Origin: Tubiluchus corallicola
Taxonomy: Eukaryota; Priapulida; Priapulimorpha; Priapulimorphida; Tubiluchidae
DNA length: 64,000 nucleotides
Direction: 5' to 3'
Assembly: GCA_030141605.1 (NCBI GenBank)
Contig: JAQGDQ010000747.1
Coordinates: forward strand, 1-64,000
In this document: in pieces, positions 12,201 to 24,052 of the stretch
Layout: every line of letters starts with the position of its first letter
How positions within the stretch are numbered: position 1 is the stretch's first letter
Notes under the pieces: generated by a model
Database searches by the model: none
The model's input: only the letters and a program-made list of their open reading frames with translations
What the model was told of the DNA's origin: nothing
Translations under genes and position numbers: made by a program

Positions 12201-15200
12201 CATTAATTTTTTTACTAATCACCATACGCTTCCAAGCTTTAAAGAATGCTAAGGCATAATAAAGCCTTTTCATAGTTCCAGCAATTGATGATGATCGTGA
12301 AAAGGTCAAAGGTTAACTGTACCAGACAACACATTTGTGTTCGCTTGACATTGCCTCGCAGCCCATGCTATTGTAAAAGAAATTAAGAAAAGGGACGAAT
12401 GCTAGCTATAGAACCTTGCCTAGTTCATTTTTTCTTGTTCCCAAGCAAGATCCTGCTAGTAAATCACTCTGCGCACAGACTAATGCATAATTAAGTAAAG
12501 TTACTGAACTGAAGCGGCGGACACCTTTGCTTTACCCATATGCTACGTGACGGTTGTAGTCAAAACGCGTTGCTGTGGTACACTTAACTTTTGACCTACA
12601 GCAACTGCGCGTGCACACAACGAAACTGCGAAAAGGCATATTTTTCTAAAATTCCGTGTGCGTTAACAAACTCAGTTTTAAAATTAAAATGAACTATTGT
12701 AATTAGTTCGTTAACTGTGATTTTCGACGTTTATTTAAAAAGATTATCATCTAGCTAGAATCAGTTAAATTTCGTCGGAGAATGTAACATCCGCTAAGTT
12801 TTGTGCACAGTTATCTGATTTTGAATTTATTTATCCTGTGCAAAAATATTTTTATTCGGTACAATCACAAAATTGGCGTCGGCAAAAAATCTTTTCGTTT
12901 CATTTGTCTGAAAGTAGCTTTGAAAAATACTGGCTTTGGCTTAGTTTTCAGAAAATCTTGAGAAAGCTAAAACCGTCCTCAGCTTTTTTCTTAAGGCTTT
13001 AAAACATTGTAAACATTGAAAGAGTTCTTAAAGTCGGCTTGCAAGTTCTTGTTAATATCAAGACTTTGGTTCCCTTCTAAAGTTTTGACAAAAATAGAGC
13101 TGTTTATAGATTAAGCTTAGTCTGTTCAGTTTCACGACACTGCTGAGGGTTAAATTTCTGGGTATGTATCCTACAGTAAAGGTTTATGTTAAATATAGGC
13201 ACTTTAGTGGCCGTAGGATCACTTTCACTTTAGTTCTCATATATCACCACATTGGCGTCATTGCACAGTTACACTGAAACTGTATTAACCAGTTTAGCGT
13301 TATGAACCAAACTATTATACCGATTGGGTCCATGCTTGCCGTGCTCATCATTCACACACTTTTTCATAACTTTAGATGACATCATGTGGCGAATTAAAAG
13401 TTACATCCGTCTTTACGTGCATCAGCTAGGGGCCTGGGGGAGCGCTGTAAGCTACCGCGGCGTGCAGGGGTCGTATTTCTTGCATTTTAGCATTTTTGAG
13501 GCAAATTTTGACAATAAAAAATATTGCTGGATGTTTAAATTGGCTAAAATTGGTAACTAGCACACAATATGTACTTTTATCTTGACTGACTACATATTAT
13601 TTTAGTTGCCCTGGAATATCTGTAGACTTACATACCAGTGCAATCACATTACGCTAGACCTTCTTGGTCATTATTAATACTAATTAAGTAAACTATAAAC
13701 TACATTTTCCGCCTTTTTGAGGTAGATATTTGTATGCCTATAAAGGTTTTACCAATTTAAAACTAGTTAGGCTTACATGCTTTGAAATTAAAATTAAAAG
13801 CTTGGCATTTTTAAGTTATTTGTATTTTCTTACTATTAAGGCCTAATTTGGCCTGTAGACTGCGGGCCCCAAAGCTAGGTGTGCCTAATGGATAATCCGC
13901 CACTGCCAGCGGATCTTGACTAATATGATGGCAATTTGATAATGATTTAGTTAGATAATAAATTTACTAGCAAATCCCCAAATAATCGTGTTATATTAAT
14001 GTCAAAGCATGGGCTTGTGATAACACAAGAGATTACTCTGTACTGCTGCTCAGTTTGACGGCTCACTTAAATACAATAACTTCAGTTATGCAGATGTGGA
14101 GCTGTAACCTTTTTACAATCCCAACTTCTGTACTAGCTTTTTAAAATGACTTCCGCGAGAAAAATGACCCGTGCTGGTTGAACTGCCACTAAGATCTGAT
14201 AATCATTGTTATCATATTTATTTAGTTTTAGCACTAGACCTCAAAAAGAACAAAACACAACACGGTGCAGACAGCAATTTTATGCGTTGGCTAGAGTTAT
14301 AGACGTATAAGTTTATAATACTGTAATAAGAAAAACCACTATTAGGAATTTCCCATGCGGTTCTTAAATGGAGGTAGTACCAGTAGTAAGTAGTAAATTC
14401 CGTTAATCCTGCCCAGCCATCATGTCATGATGAGTTTGTAAGCAGCTGGTTGTTAAGAGATTTATTATCAATCATGGATAAAGCTGGGGGAAGGTTCTTT
14501 GTGTGTGGGTCTGATTATGGCGTTTCGCCTGTTAAACATCTTTACAGTTCATGCCTTTTGACTATCGATTATGATTTTTCGTCGTTTTCGTCATGATCTT
14601 TATATAAAAGTTATCTTAACATTCAAACATATCGATAAGCTAGCTACTCGCAGTTTAAATTGAAAAACAATAACATTGCTGCACTTATTATATACATTTT
14701 TTTATTTTGTGTTTCAGTTTCCAGAAACTAGTCAGGAATAAACTACTTTGTTTTCCAAAGTGATAGTATTTTAGTAGTAGTACTACACCGTGTGGTAGTA
14801 ATCTCACTTCCCATCGATGCATGTTCTTAAAATACTCTGAGAGTAAAAATAATAATTCAAACACTTGAATAATAAATTGCATCTGTCACTGAAACTAAAA
14901 GAGCGAAAGGATCTGTTTTTCATACAGTTAAAACGTTTTCACTCAAAAGCTGCATAATAAATAATTAACAAAACGAGAAATGTTTCTTGATCCTCGTTTT
15001 TTCGTTTGCACTGTTTATTGGCCGGACCATGTGGTTTGCTTGTAGTCATCCCTGGAACAGCTGTGCTCCGGTGATGATAAAATTAGCGTTTCTCTTAAAC
15101 GAAAACAGTCTGACTGAGTTTTTGTATTTCTGACATTATGCTGAGATATAAAGTAAACATGGCATGACGCTTCTGTAATTACTAGCTACATGATAGTTCA

Positions 15201-16955
15201 TTAAAAAGTATTTAAGTACTTACTTGTTTAGATCAATGTGCTCGACTGCGCCATATACCTTAGGTTATCTGTCCCCTTACGGCTTACGCCTTGTCATTCA
15301 TATACTGGATGTAATTCAACTTATTTCAAGTCAGGAAGCAATTTAGCCTATAACAAGCCCGTTTTGTGCTACATACTAAGAGTCGACATGCAGTATTATA
15401 GAACCTATATTTATACGTTGATCTGTGTCGGAGAAAATGGCCCTTATACTCGGTCATAATAAGAATCTTCATAGCCTTATATATCGTGCTCTTCGTCATT
15501 ACAGCGTCTAACCTTTCCTGGTGAAATAAATTCTAACCTTTGAATACAACAGTAAGCAGATAAATTTCTCAACAAATTTTATGAGTCATCTGACAAGAAT
15601 GAACTATGGTAAAAGAACCTTGCACAGTTTAGTGATTTCGATTAGCCACTATAAGTACTGAGTTAAGAAACTCTATCGTTTCGGTAATTTTTGCAATGTC
15701 CTCAATGATGTGCAGTAATTTGAAAATTGCAAATTAATTACTAAATTATCATGCGGAAATCAATTGAAAGAATGTGCAGTAATTTTGGAACACTAGCTTT
15801 GCAGTACATGATCAATGTAAGAAAAGAAATGCTGTAATTTCACTCAAATTTGGTTTCAGTGTTTTGTTGTACTAATATTGGAATGTTGATTGTTGATATT
15901 GCAATAGCCCATACGAAACGGAGGCTATCATTATAATAATTTCAGTCTTTGGAAATTAGCTAGCTTGCTGATGCTGCATGCTTAGTATTGTGGACACCGC
16001 ATTGTAGTGTGTAAAATCTTCTAAAATATTTATCGTATGTCAAAGTCATACAGCGTGAAGTGGAGTTTACCAGACATCCGAAATGCGTTATCCACCTGCG
16101 GAATAGCTGCGTATAGAAAATCCATAGGAAATATCTGCGGAAAAAATAACGCATAACGCAGATCTGATAAACGGGTGCATTGAAAACAATATATTTTAGA
16201 TATTCCGCATCCGCAGAACGCGTACGCATTCCGGAAGTCTGGTATAGTCATGGCCATTTAAGCTTTATTACAGAAGCCTTTGCGCGCTTGGGACCTGTTT
16301 ACAAGCGGCTTCGACTGAAGAATATTCTAGATTTTTAAGATGAAATTTAAACTTGTTTTCCTCATCGAATGTGTAAATATATAGTTTATTACCTTCATTA
16401 TGTGGAACTAAATAGAAGTGAGTGCCCTCACCGTAACAGTCGCTTACAGTAAGTTTTAATTTGCTCGCAATATTTTTTTCAATTTTTGACAGAACACAAA
16501 TGTACGCAATGCACAGGACATTGAAGGTCAAAAAGTTTTATGGCGCGTTCAGACGTAGAATTTTCTCGCAATTTGTTGCACTGCTTCTCCCTGAGAGTAA
16601 ACTCGCGAATGTGAATGACTTGGCAACTTCTCTCGCAACTTATTGCAAACTCAGCGAGAGTTGCTGAGAGTTCATGCGCAAGTTGACACTCTCAGAGAGA
16701 AGTTGCGAGAGAACTCTCTAGACTGAACGCGCCATTAGAAACGTCATGCGAAGTTGAACACATAATGTAGTCAAAGAAGTTGATCATATGTTTAACTATC
16801 TTGTTTACCGCTCTTTTTCTACTATCTGCTTTATTTCTATTTGAGGCTTTACCTTAAATTACTAAGGACTATTCGTCCTAAATTACTCGGGGAGGGGATA
16901 TATAGATGCATTCGATATATGTCCATTTATTAGCGTCGCTTAACCCACATTATAT

Positions 16956-17008
<53 letters not shown>

Positions 17009-20000
17009 TGAAAGTAATCTGCGACTACTGTTGCTCACATGAGAACTATATTGAGGCCAGCCATCTTATAAGCATGTGTAACATTTACCAGTTTTATTAT
17101 CGTCGTGCCATATGGCTTCCGTTGAGTCGTCTGACTGGCAGATTGATGTCCAAGAGAGCCGCATCTATACCGGAAATGAATGGACGACGGAGGGGAAACG
17201 GAAGGAGAAGCACTTTGAACAGAAATGCTTCGTCTTTCTGATCGACGATTACGATCCCTGCGTGCATAAAAGCTACAGCAGCTAACTTATAAACGCAAAC
17301 ACGCGGCTGCGTTTCAACTTCCATGCATGACTTCATCCTTATTTACTGCAGAATCGCTCAAAAACAAACAGGTTACTGAGCATGGCATAGACGAAACATT
17401 AAGAAAAGTCTGTATACTTCAAGCTAATTCAAACCCCAGCATTCTTTTAACCCAAAGTGAGAAACTGGACTGTGCACAGATATGAAATGTCCAGGATGTA
17501 TTTTTATATTTTTGAAGTATTTGTAAAGGATTAAGAAATATGCCGATTCTTCTGTCACGTAAAAAACAAGGTCAGGTTTAATTATAATTAATTAGGCTTA
17601 CTCACTTGTAAATTACCAGCGGGATGTTTTCATACTGTAGGTGGGAATATCGTCATGGGAGCCTCAGTAAAACCCATACAATTCAACATTCAAATGTACA
17701 TGGCAAATGTGTTATCATTTAACCCCACAAAAACAAAATGTGTTATTTTCCTTTCCAGTAATAAAAAATTGCCCGATATATGTGATCTATATATTAATGG
17801 AGTAATTATTGAAAGAGAGACAACTATAACATTTTTAGGCGTGATGCTTCATGAAAATTTAGATTGGAGGTTCCATGTGGGTTATATAAGTTCAAAAATT
17901 GCAAAAAATACTGGCATCATCTCAATTATTAAGACTAAATTACATAAGTTTCACTGAATAACACTATATAACTTTCTACTACTGCCTTTTATAACTTAGT
18001 GTTCTATTCTGTGGGACAAAACATCCAACAAATTTAAACTACTTAAGCCAGACACCAGCGTAAGTTTTTGAGAATCACTTATAATTTAACTAAACGAGCC
18101 CCAGTTGAACTTATGCTTTTTTATAACTGTGAATTTTAAATTTAGATGATTTAGTTTCTTACGGCCTTTCTATCTATTTGTACAAAACACACCATAGTTT
18201 ATTACTCCCGCGTTCCGTAAATCCTGTTATACGTAATCGCAGCTATCACTTCACCAGATTTAATGAGTATAATATTCCATTTTGCAGGACCAATGTTGCA
18301 AGACACTTTGTAAGATTTGCAAAATTTATTTGTAAAAGAATAAAATATCAATTTATGTTACAACGCATCGAACAATATGCGACTTTAAATCTTCTACTCA
18401 AATTCTACTTATAATGCGTTTTTTTTTAGAGGGGGGTACCATGAACTGCGATAATTACAGTACAATCCCGCGACTGGTTACTTTACTGTTCATATTGTCA
18501 TACTTTTGCATCACGTCTCTGCTGAACGCCTCTCTGTTTCGTTTCTCTTCTCTTTTTCTCCATCTTTACTCCATTACTTTATCTTTACTATTTTCTGTTT
18601 TTCTATAATTCTTTCTTTTGTTAGCTAAGTAACTTTTTTCCACTTTTCGTGGTGGTTTCACAAGCTTTGCTTCTCGACCACCATACAGCATCTATTTTTG
18701 GTTGATAAACTATATATATATATGTAGTTTAGTAACTATATTAATATAGTAATTATAACTGGAATATTTTTCTCTAACTATGCTACATAATAGTATATTG
18801 ATGTAGTTCGGCTGCAATTATTGTAACTATATTTGATGTTTCCTTAGTTGTAATGCATAATAATTATAAGATGATAACGCATGTTGTAATGTAAAATTGT
18901 ATGCTGAGGCGGACCACAAATTACAAAAAAATACAATTAAATGGATTAATTAAGAAATTGCCACAAAATTGATCGAGCGCTGTAGGAACCCAAGACACAT
19001 CTTCCAAATCTATATATAAACACGGTTTTTGTCAAGTCGCGTTTCCTATTTCTTTGTTTATTAATAGGAAATTGACATATCAAATTGTCTAATTTCCCAT
19101 GCTGACAAGTAGCTGATTGTTGTTACATAACTTGTACTGTATTATCGGTCTGTTGCCTAAAATCAATTGAAAAACGCATACGATTGCCGCTTCGATGTAG
19201 CGTTAAATGTACACGGTATTTTATAATTTAACTTTAGCTTTTTATACTAAAGTACTAATAAGTCTTTGATGCCGCCTGAATTTCGTATCTCTCTAGTAGC
19301 ATTCTTTCTCAAACATTTTATAACGGAGTGGCCGCAGTGCTACTTATTAACAGTCAACAGATGTGAAGAAATCTGATATGATTTTCTAACTATAATCTCA
19401 GCATGCACTTCTACCGCCTCCCATAAACTGTGTCGATGAAGAAAGATATATGCTAAATGTTCTATATCTTGTGCTAGATTCTTTGGCACAGTTCGGTGTA
19501 TATGCTGTACATATAGTGTATAGTCCCTTTACTGTATGCCTTTTTCTGAGGAGTTTTATACGTACTGTCTTTTATAAACAACTTTAATTAATATAAATAT
19601 ATTTTACATATACAGTTTTATAAACGCACTTGAATGCATATACATAAATTAGTAAGCTTATAAAATTGAAATATGGCTTTTATCTCAAGTACTTCGCAGA
19701 GGAGATTTCTTTCCGTTTGCTGTAAGATTAATTAGGTAATAAAAATATATAGTTGTAATTTTAATTTCCTGCAATTTTTCAGTTAATAAAACAGGCGAGG
19801 ATACGTGTACAGTGCAACTAATAAAATATATTTTATCATAAAGACAAAAAACATTCATAAAACAATTAGTTTTTCTTTCAAATATGGGTCTATCTGTCTG
19901 TTTATCTGTGTTAGAACTACATTAATTTTGGCATCCAGGACTCCCTTACTGGCCTTCTTTTAAACAGTAACAAAATGTCTTCTAAACAATGACGAATAGA

Positions 20001-21526
20001 ACAACGACCGTTCTGAACAAGCAAAATTGGAAATAATGCTACTTTACAAAATAATTTGAACATTTTTATCCAAACAGACACTCTGAAAGCCATTGTTCAG
20101 CAGCGGACCATATTTAATGTAGAATTTTTGTAGATGGTTGCTGCAGAACTGAATCCTAGTTCATGATCAAGGCTAATTCTAAAACATGAAGTACTGAACC
20201 GGCAGAAGTTTCTTAACCATGTTCGGATGCCTGGCTGCCTCAATGAGGTAAATAGCCAGGGTGGTAAAACTTTTTAAAATCATCCAGTCAGAGTTTTCTT
20301 GGCAGTCACCCATCACTTTACTAACAACATTTGGCAATTGATTACTTTGATTACTAAACATATGTCATGACTACCCAGCTATTTACTCCTTGTCTTGAAA
20401 CAATGATTAATTTTTACGATTATGTAAATTTAAGAGCTGTTTTATTTCAATTACTTTTTATTTTTATTTATGCAGGCATGCTGATAGCTGCAGGCTGTGG
20501 TTTGTATCCCTATGGTTGGAACAGTAGAGAAGTGAAAGAAGCTTGTGGCTTGACGTCTGATGCTTACAAAATTGGTAACTAAATTTTTAACACCCTGTGG
20601 CTTCATTCTAATCGAGAACCCAAAATTGGCTGCGAAGCCTAATCTATAGTACTAGGTGATCCGGCTTAATTTGAAACTAGAGAATAGTTACAGCGCGTAA
20701 TTATAAAGGAAAGTCAGTCTTCAAAAACATAGTTACATTTTAGTTTTATCACGTAACAAGCCAAAATTTGGGCATCTTTGCACTAGAGTATAGAAACTTA
20801 GGAAAATCATGCATTGTCCAGCCCTTCGCTGCATCTTGACCCTTGACATGTTGATGAATTTCTTTACTTCATATTTCTTTCAAATTACGAGCACAAGATT
20901 TTGTGTTTTTGTGGTTGTTGCCACCTCAGCTTACTTTGAAAATATGGTGGTTCATTATGAGAAGGCAGGGCTACAAAGTAAGAGTAAGTTGTCAAATATA
21001 ACAAAACGAGCTTGGCTGTTGGGTTTTCCTCTTTTTCATGACTTGTAGTGAGGTGAGCTGAATTGTGTCAACTGAGTCCAGTTCATACGTCGCCCGAGAT
21101 ATAACATCAGGCAAAACACCCACAAAATGGACCATGTGCCCCAAAATAATGACAATTTGTAGGCTATTGCAGCAAGTTCACTTTCATCATATGCATGCTA
21201 ATAATTTTTTACAAGGAAAATCATTTGTGGTGTCAGTAAACTAGGTGTCAGGTCTATTTATAGCAGAATTATAACAAAGTATGTGAAACAAATTTTTTTG
21301 CCTGTAGGTAAATAAAACTTTGCCTGCTGGGGATTGGTTGTGAATGAAATGTTTTGCTAGATTCAATTAAATTTAATCTCAGTGGCTCGTCTTTTTTTCA
21401 GGTACTTGTTATATATCTTGGTCATATTACATGGTTGGAATAGGTGTCATACTTGCCTTCATATGTTTCTGTGTCTCATTCAAAGCAACAAAAGGAAAAT
21501 CTTCTGTTTATACGGCAAGGGTGTGA
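9286..21526 (+). CDS. LHFPL6-like tetraspan membrane protein (LHFP family)
   Basis: LHFPL proteins are four-pass membrane proteins of the tetraspan/claudin-like superfamily. Coding exons are 9286-9673, 20476-20574 and 21402-21526 (TGA 21524-21526), with phases 1 and 1 matching, giving 203 residues against about 200 for vertebrate LHFPL6. Helix 1 spans about residues 8-28 (LGFFWAFVSMVTATL). It is followed by LPYWL and VYFGTFRRCNYP, then EECGRYTSFSDIPSLSWQIC, a glycine-rich helix 2 (about residues 87-110), helix 3 (GGGLQLLAGMLIAAGCGLYP) with PYGWNSREVKEACG, and helix 4 near the C terminus. FGTFRRC, EECGRY and W(N/D)SxEV point to LHFPL6 rather than LHFPL2-5. ATG 9286 was chosen because it lies just before helix 1. 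The frame is open upstream to an acceptor at 9261-9262, so a 5' UTR intron is likely. The molecular role of LHFPL6 is poorly known. Confidence 0.93.
16070..16242. mobile_element. MITE flanked by TA, ~40-bp imperfect TIRs
   Basis: The left end begins CCAGACATCCGAAATGCG and the right end, reverse-complemented, begins CCAGACTTCCGGAATGCG. A second similar block (TGCGGAATA / TGCGGAATA) follows inside. Both ends are directly flanked by TA, the target duplication expected for Tc1/mariner-type insertion. Total length is 173 bp with no coding capacity, so it is non-autonomous. Superfamily assignment rests only on the TA duplication. Confidence 0.8.
16541..16734. mobile_element. PIF/Harbinger-like MITE, TTA target duplication
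   Basis: The element starts TGGCGCGTTCAGAC and ends GACTGAACGCGCCA, and each end is flanked by TTA (16538-16540 and 16735-16737). Inside, TTCTCGCAA and TTGCGAGAGAA continue the pairing, and the core is rich in CTCTCAG/CTGAGAG hairpin units, so the single strand could fold almost end to end. At 194 bp it has no coding capacity. Three-base TTA/TAA duplications are the rule for PIF/Harbinger elements. Confidence 0.85.
16959..17006. repeat. (CA)n microsatellite
   Basis: Twenty-four uninterrupted CA units within the LHFPL intron. Confidence 0.97.
17680..18414 (+). pseudogene. Decayed LINE reverse transcriptase, C-terminal part
   Basis: An open stretch of 100 codons at 17655-17957 reads ANVLSFNPTKTKCVIFLSS, then LYINGVIIERETTITFLGVM and the block HENLDWRFHVGYISSKIAK. 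This is the typical end of a non-LTR (jockey/CR1/L2-type) reverse transcriptase. Broken frames follow with LLPFIT..CSILWDKTSNKF and, at 18178-18411, RNRSYHFTRFNEYNIPFCRT. Stops and frameshifts interrupt it, and the N-terminal endonuclease and catalytic region are missing, so this is a 5'-truncated dead copy. Sequence to about 18.7 kb, including a small CCAC/GTGG hairpin region, may be its 3' UTR. Confidence 0.85.
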
Positions 21527-22187
21527 TCAACTCAATGATGAATATAAAGAGTGCAGAAAGCTTGAGTGAAGCCTGTTGTGATGATACAAGACTAACTGTT
21601 GGTTTATGCACATAAGTATAAATAATGATATAGCCCTCATGAGGTATCTGATTGATTGATGGTCTTTTGTAATACTTCTTTTTACTAACCAATTTTCTTT
21701 TTTGAAAAATACGTACATGCATTGACAGACAACTAACACTGTTATAGTCTGCTGGAAAATTGTAACATCACATGAATTATAGATTTGTGTTTGTGTGAGA
21801 AATACATTTGAGGTAGTTGTTGTTTTAAATTGTGTTTTATATTGTCTTGTCCATCAAAGCTACGCAATTGGCAAATTACAGATAAATAACGAATAATGTG
21901 TAATTACTTTCTATATGTGTATCTCCAGAAACAATTTTTAGTGCCATTTTATGAGGTATCTTCTGCATGTAACTATATTTATTTATTATTGTTTGCCATT
22001 TTATACGAAATTTTGTTATAATTGCCAACGTATTGAGAAAGTGCTACTTTCTTGTAGGCTATTTCAAATTATGTTGTACATGTATTTAATATTATCGTGT
22101 TGTACAGAAATTACAAAATCATCACTTGTTAGTTTGTTGTGATGAATGTATATAGCTGAGAAAACTATGATGGGAACAAACTTTACA

Positions 22188-22193
22188 AATAAA
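22188..22193 (+). promoter_or_regulatory. Candidate poly(A) signal of the LHFPL6-like gene
   Basis: AATAAA about 660 bases after the LHFPL stop, followed by T-rich sequence. Nothing coding lies between the stop and this site. Confidence 0.5.
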
Positions 22194-22902
22194 AAACATT
22201 TTTCGTAATTGTGAGGTACTGAATCATTTACACGCATTTATTTATTAATTGGTTGTTTGAATGCTTGTTTATTTTTACAAGCAACATTACAAAATATTTT
22301 ATTGAAACCATAATTAAATGATTGCGTCTTTGGGGAGTTCCTGTTACATACTTGTAGAGTATGTCCACAGCCATGTCTTCAAGCACTGATTTTTTATTTT
22401 GTTAAAAGGTGGCACCACATTATGCAAAATGTACCACTCCAATCAACTTTCATGGCATCACCTGTACTGTATAGTGTATTGCTGCCTATGAATTGTATAC
22501 GTATAAAAAATGTTCATCATTTTGCAATTTGCAACTAGAGAGGGTTAATCAATGAACTGATGCACTGCTAAAGTATCTAGAAGACTAATAGACTGCTATT
22601 GTCCGAAAAATCGTAGTAAAATAAGACCACACCTGTTTGCAATTTCAGCCGCTAGATTGGGAGACTAGCAACGCTAGGTTATACCTACTGTGGCAAGGGT
22701 TTGAGGGTAATTCAGACAAAAATAATAAAAATGTGTGTTAAAAATTAATTTGATAAAAGTATAAAAAGCAGCACAATTTTTTGCAAAACGCTGCTTAGTT
22801 AAGCAGTCTGCGAAAAGATTGTTGTTGTTGTTTTTGTGTACTGTCATAAAAAACGAGCACAGTAATGGTGACTATATAGTATGGCCTCTCGGGTGCTATA
22901 AG

Positions 22903-23237
22903 TAGGGATGAGCATTCTCTACCAGAAATCGAATTCGAATCAGACCGAATTTCAGTATTTGGAATTCAAATCGAGTTTTAAAGATTTTCGAAGCCTCAGT
23001 AAAAACGGGTCTTACAAAAATCATGCATAGGTCCTATTACTCGATTTTTTCTGCAATAAAACCAATCCTAATTAGTTTAAAAATTGCACACAGTAATCGC
23101 TACTAAATTGTGCTAATTGCGCGATGATTGAAATCTTTTAATGACAAAAGAACGTATGTGTTGAAGTGCTGAATTACTCGAATCAATAATTTTAGGTTCA
23201 AATCGAATTCGATTCGAATGTTCAATGCTCACCCCTA
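22903..23237. mobile_element. hAT-like non-autonomous element
   Basis: The left end reads TAGGGATGAGCATTC and the reverse complement of the right end TAGGGGTGAGCATTGAAC. Subterminal ATTCGAAT/AATCGAATTCG motifs repeat near both ends. The flanking octamers GCTATAAG (22895-22902) and GATATAAA (23238-23245) agree at six of eight positions, as expected for an aged 8-bp hAT duplication. The 335-bp interior is AT-rich and has no reading frame. It lies in the LHFPL-LYRM4 intergenic region. Confidence 0.75.
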
Positions 23238-23245
23238 GATATAAA

Positions 23246-24052
23246 ACCGACCAAGTGTTTCAATTCTTTACAAATCAATGAACCCTACAAATGGCTCTTG
23301 GAGGCTGTACATGCAATACGCCGACTCACTTGACCTCAGATTAAAAAATGGATTTGTATTCTAGATGATTTAAACTGTACATTCATTTGTGGTCAATAAT
23401 ATCATTGATGTATTGAAATACAGCTTATGTGTACACTAAAATTCTCCACATTTTTATTGGAAAATATTTAAGAAAACCGCCACACAAACTCTGAAGCATA
23501 AAACACAATTCTTATACAATACAATTGAAAATTAGTTATAACTTATAATAATGTAATGATTAAGATCATTACAAAAGAATTTTACGTTTGAAAATACTAC
23601 AACAAATGATATACCTAAGTGAATGGTTTTAAAGCAGCAGCTCACTGCAGCGCTTACTTTCATACTATCACCTTCTATTATGCCCAAAATAAGAACAATT
23701 GTCCTATGGCTTAATACTTTTAGAGTTTTAGGAAACTACGATGCTAAACTGACTCATTTATTGCGATATTTCTGTCTCGTTAATTTCTAATTGTCTTTCT
23801 AACACTTCCTCTCCCGAATATTTTGCCATGCATGTTATAATTCTACAGCATTGTCATTTGAGATTTTATTTATAAAATTAATGATTTTTTTTTCATTTTT
23901 ATTTTGAAGCTAATACTGAAATAGGCCGAATTAAAGTTATTTTAAAATTATCTAATTGAATTATTCTGGGCCACAGTGTTTGACATTTATGATTTAGAGC
24001 TAACGTTGGCGGTGCCTAATAACAGAAGATATTTCGTTTATATCGAGTGACC
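23246..24052. other. Upstream region of LYRM4
   Basis: About 800 bases between the small hAT element and the LYRM4 start codon. It should contain the LYRM4 promoter and 5' UTR. I see no TATA box or other site that can be defended in this AT-rich background, and no gene. Confidence 0.4.

Larger units (their letters stand above)
9674..20475. other. First coding intron of the LHFPL6-like gene (10.8 kb)
   Basis: Donor GTAGGT at 9674, acceptor TTTATGCAG ending at 20475. By far the longest intron in the window. It holds two short MITEs (16.07 and 16.54 kb), a (CA)n tract (16.96 kb) and a decayed LINE (17.7-18.4 kb). The rest (9.7-16.0 and 18.8-20.4 kb) is AT-rich single-copy-looking sequence with no exon I can support. 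A long first intron is also usual for vertebrate LHFPL genes. Confidence 0.75.

Noticed and set aside
17655-17957. Host gene exon in the LHFPL intron
   Set aside because: The frame is clearly LINE reverse transcriptase and is broken downstream.
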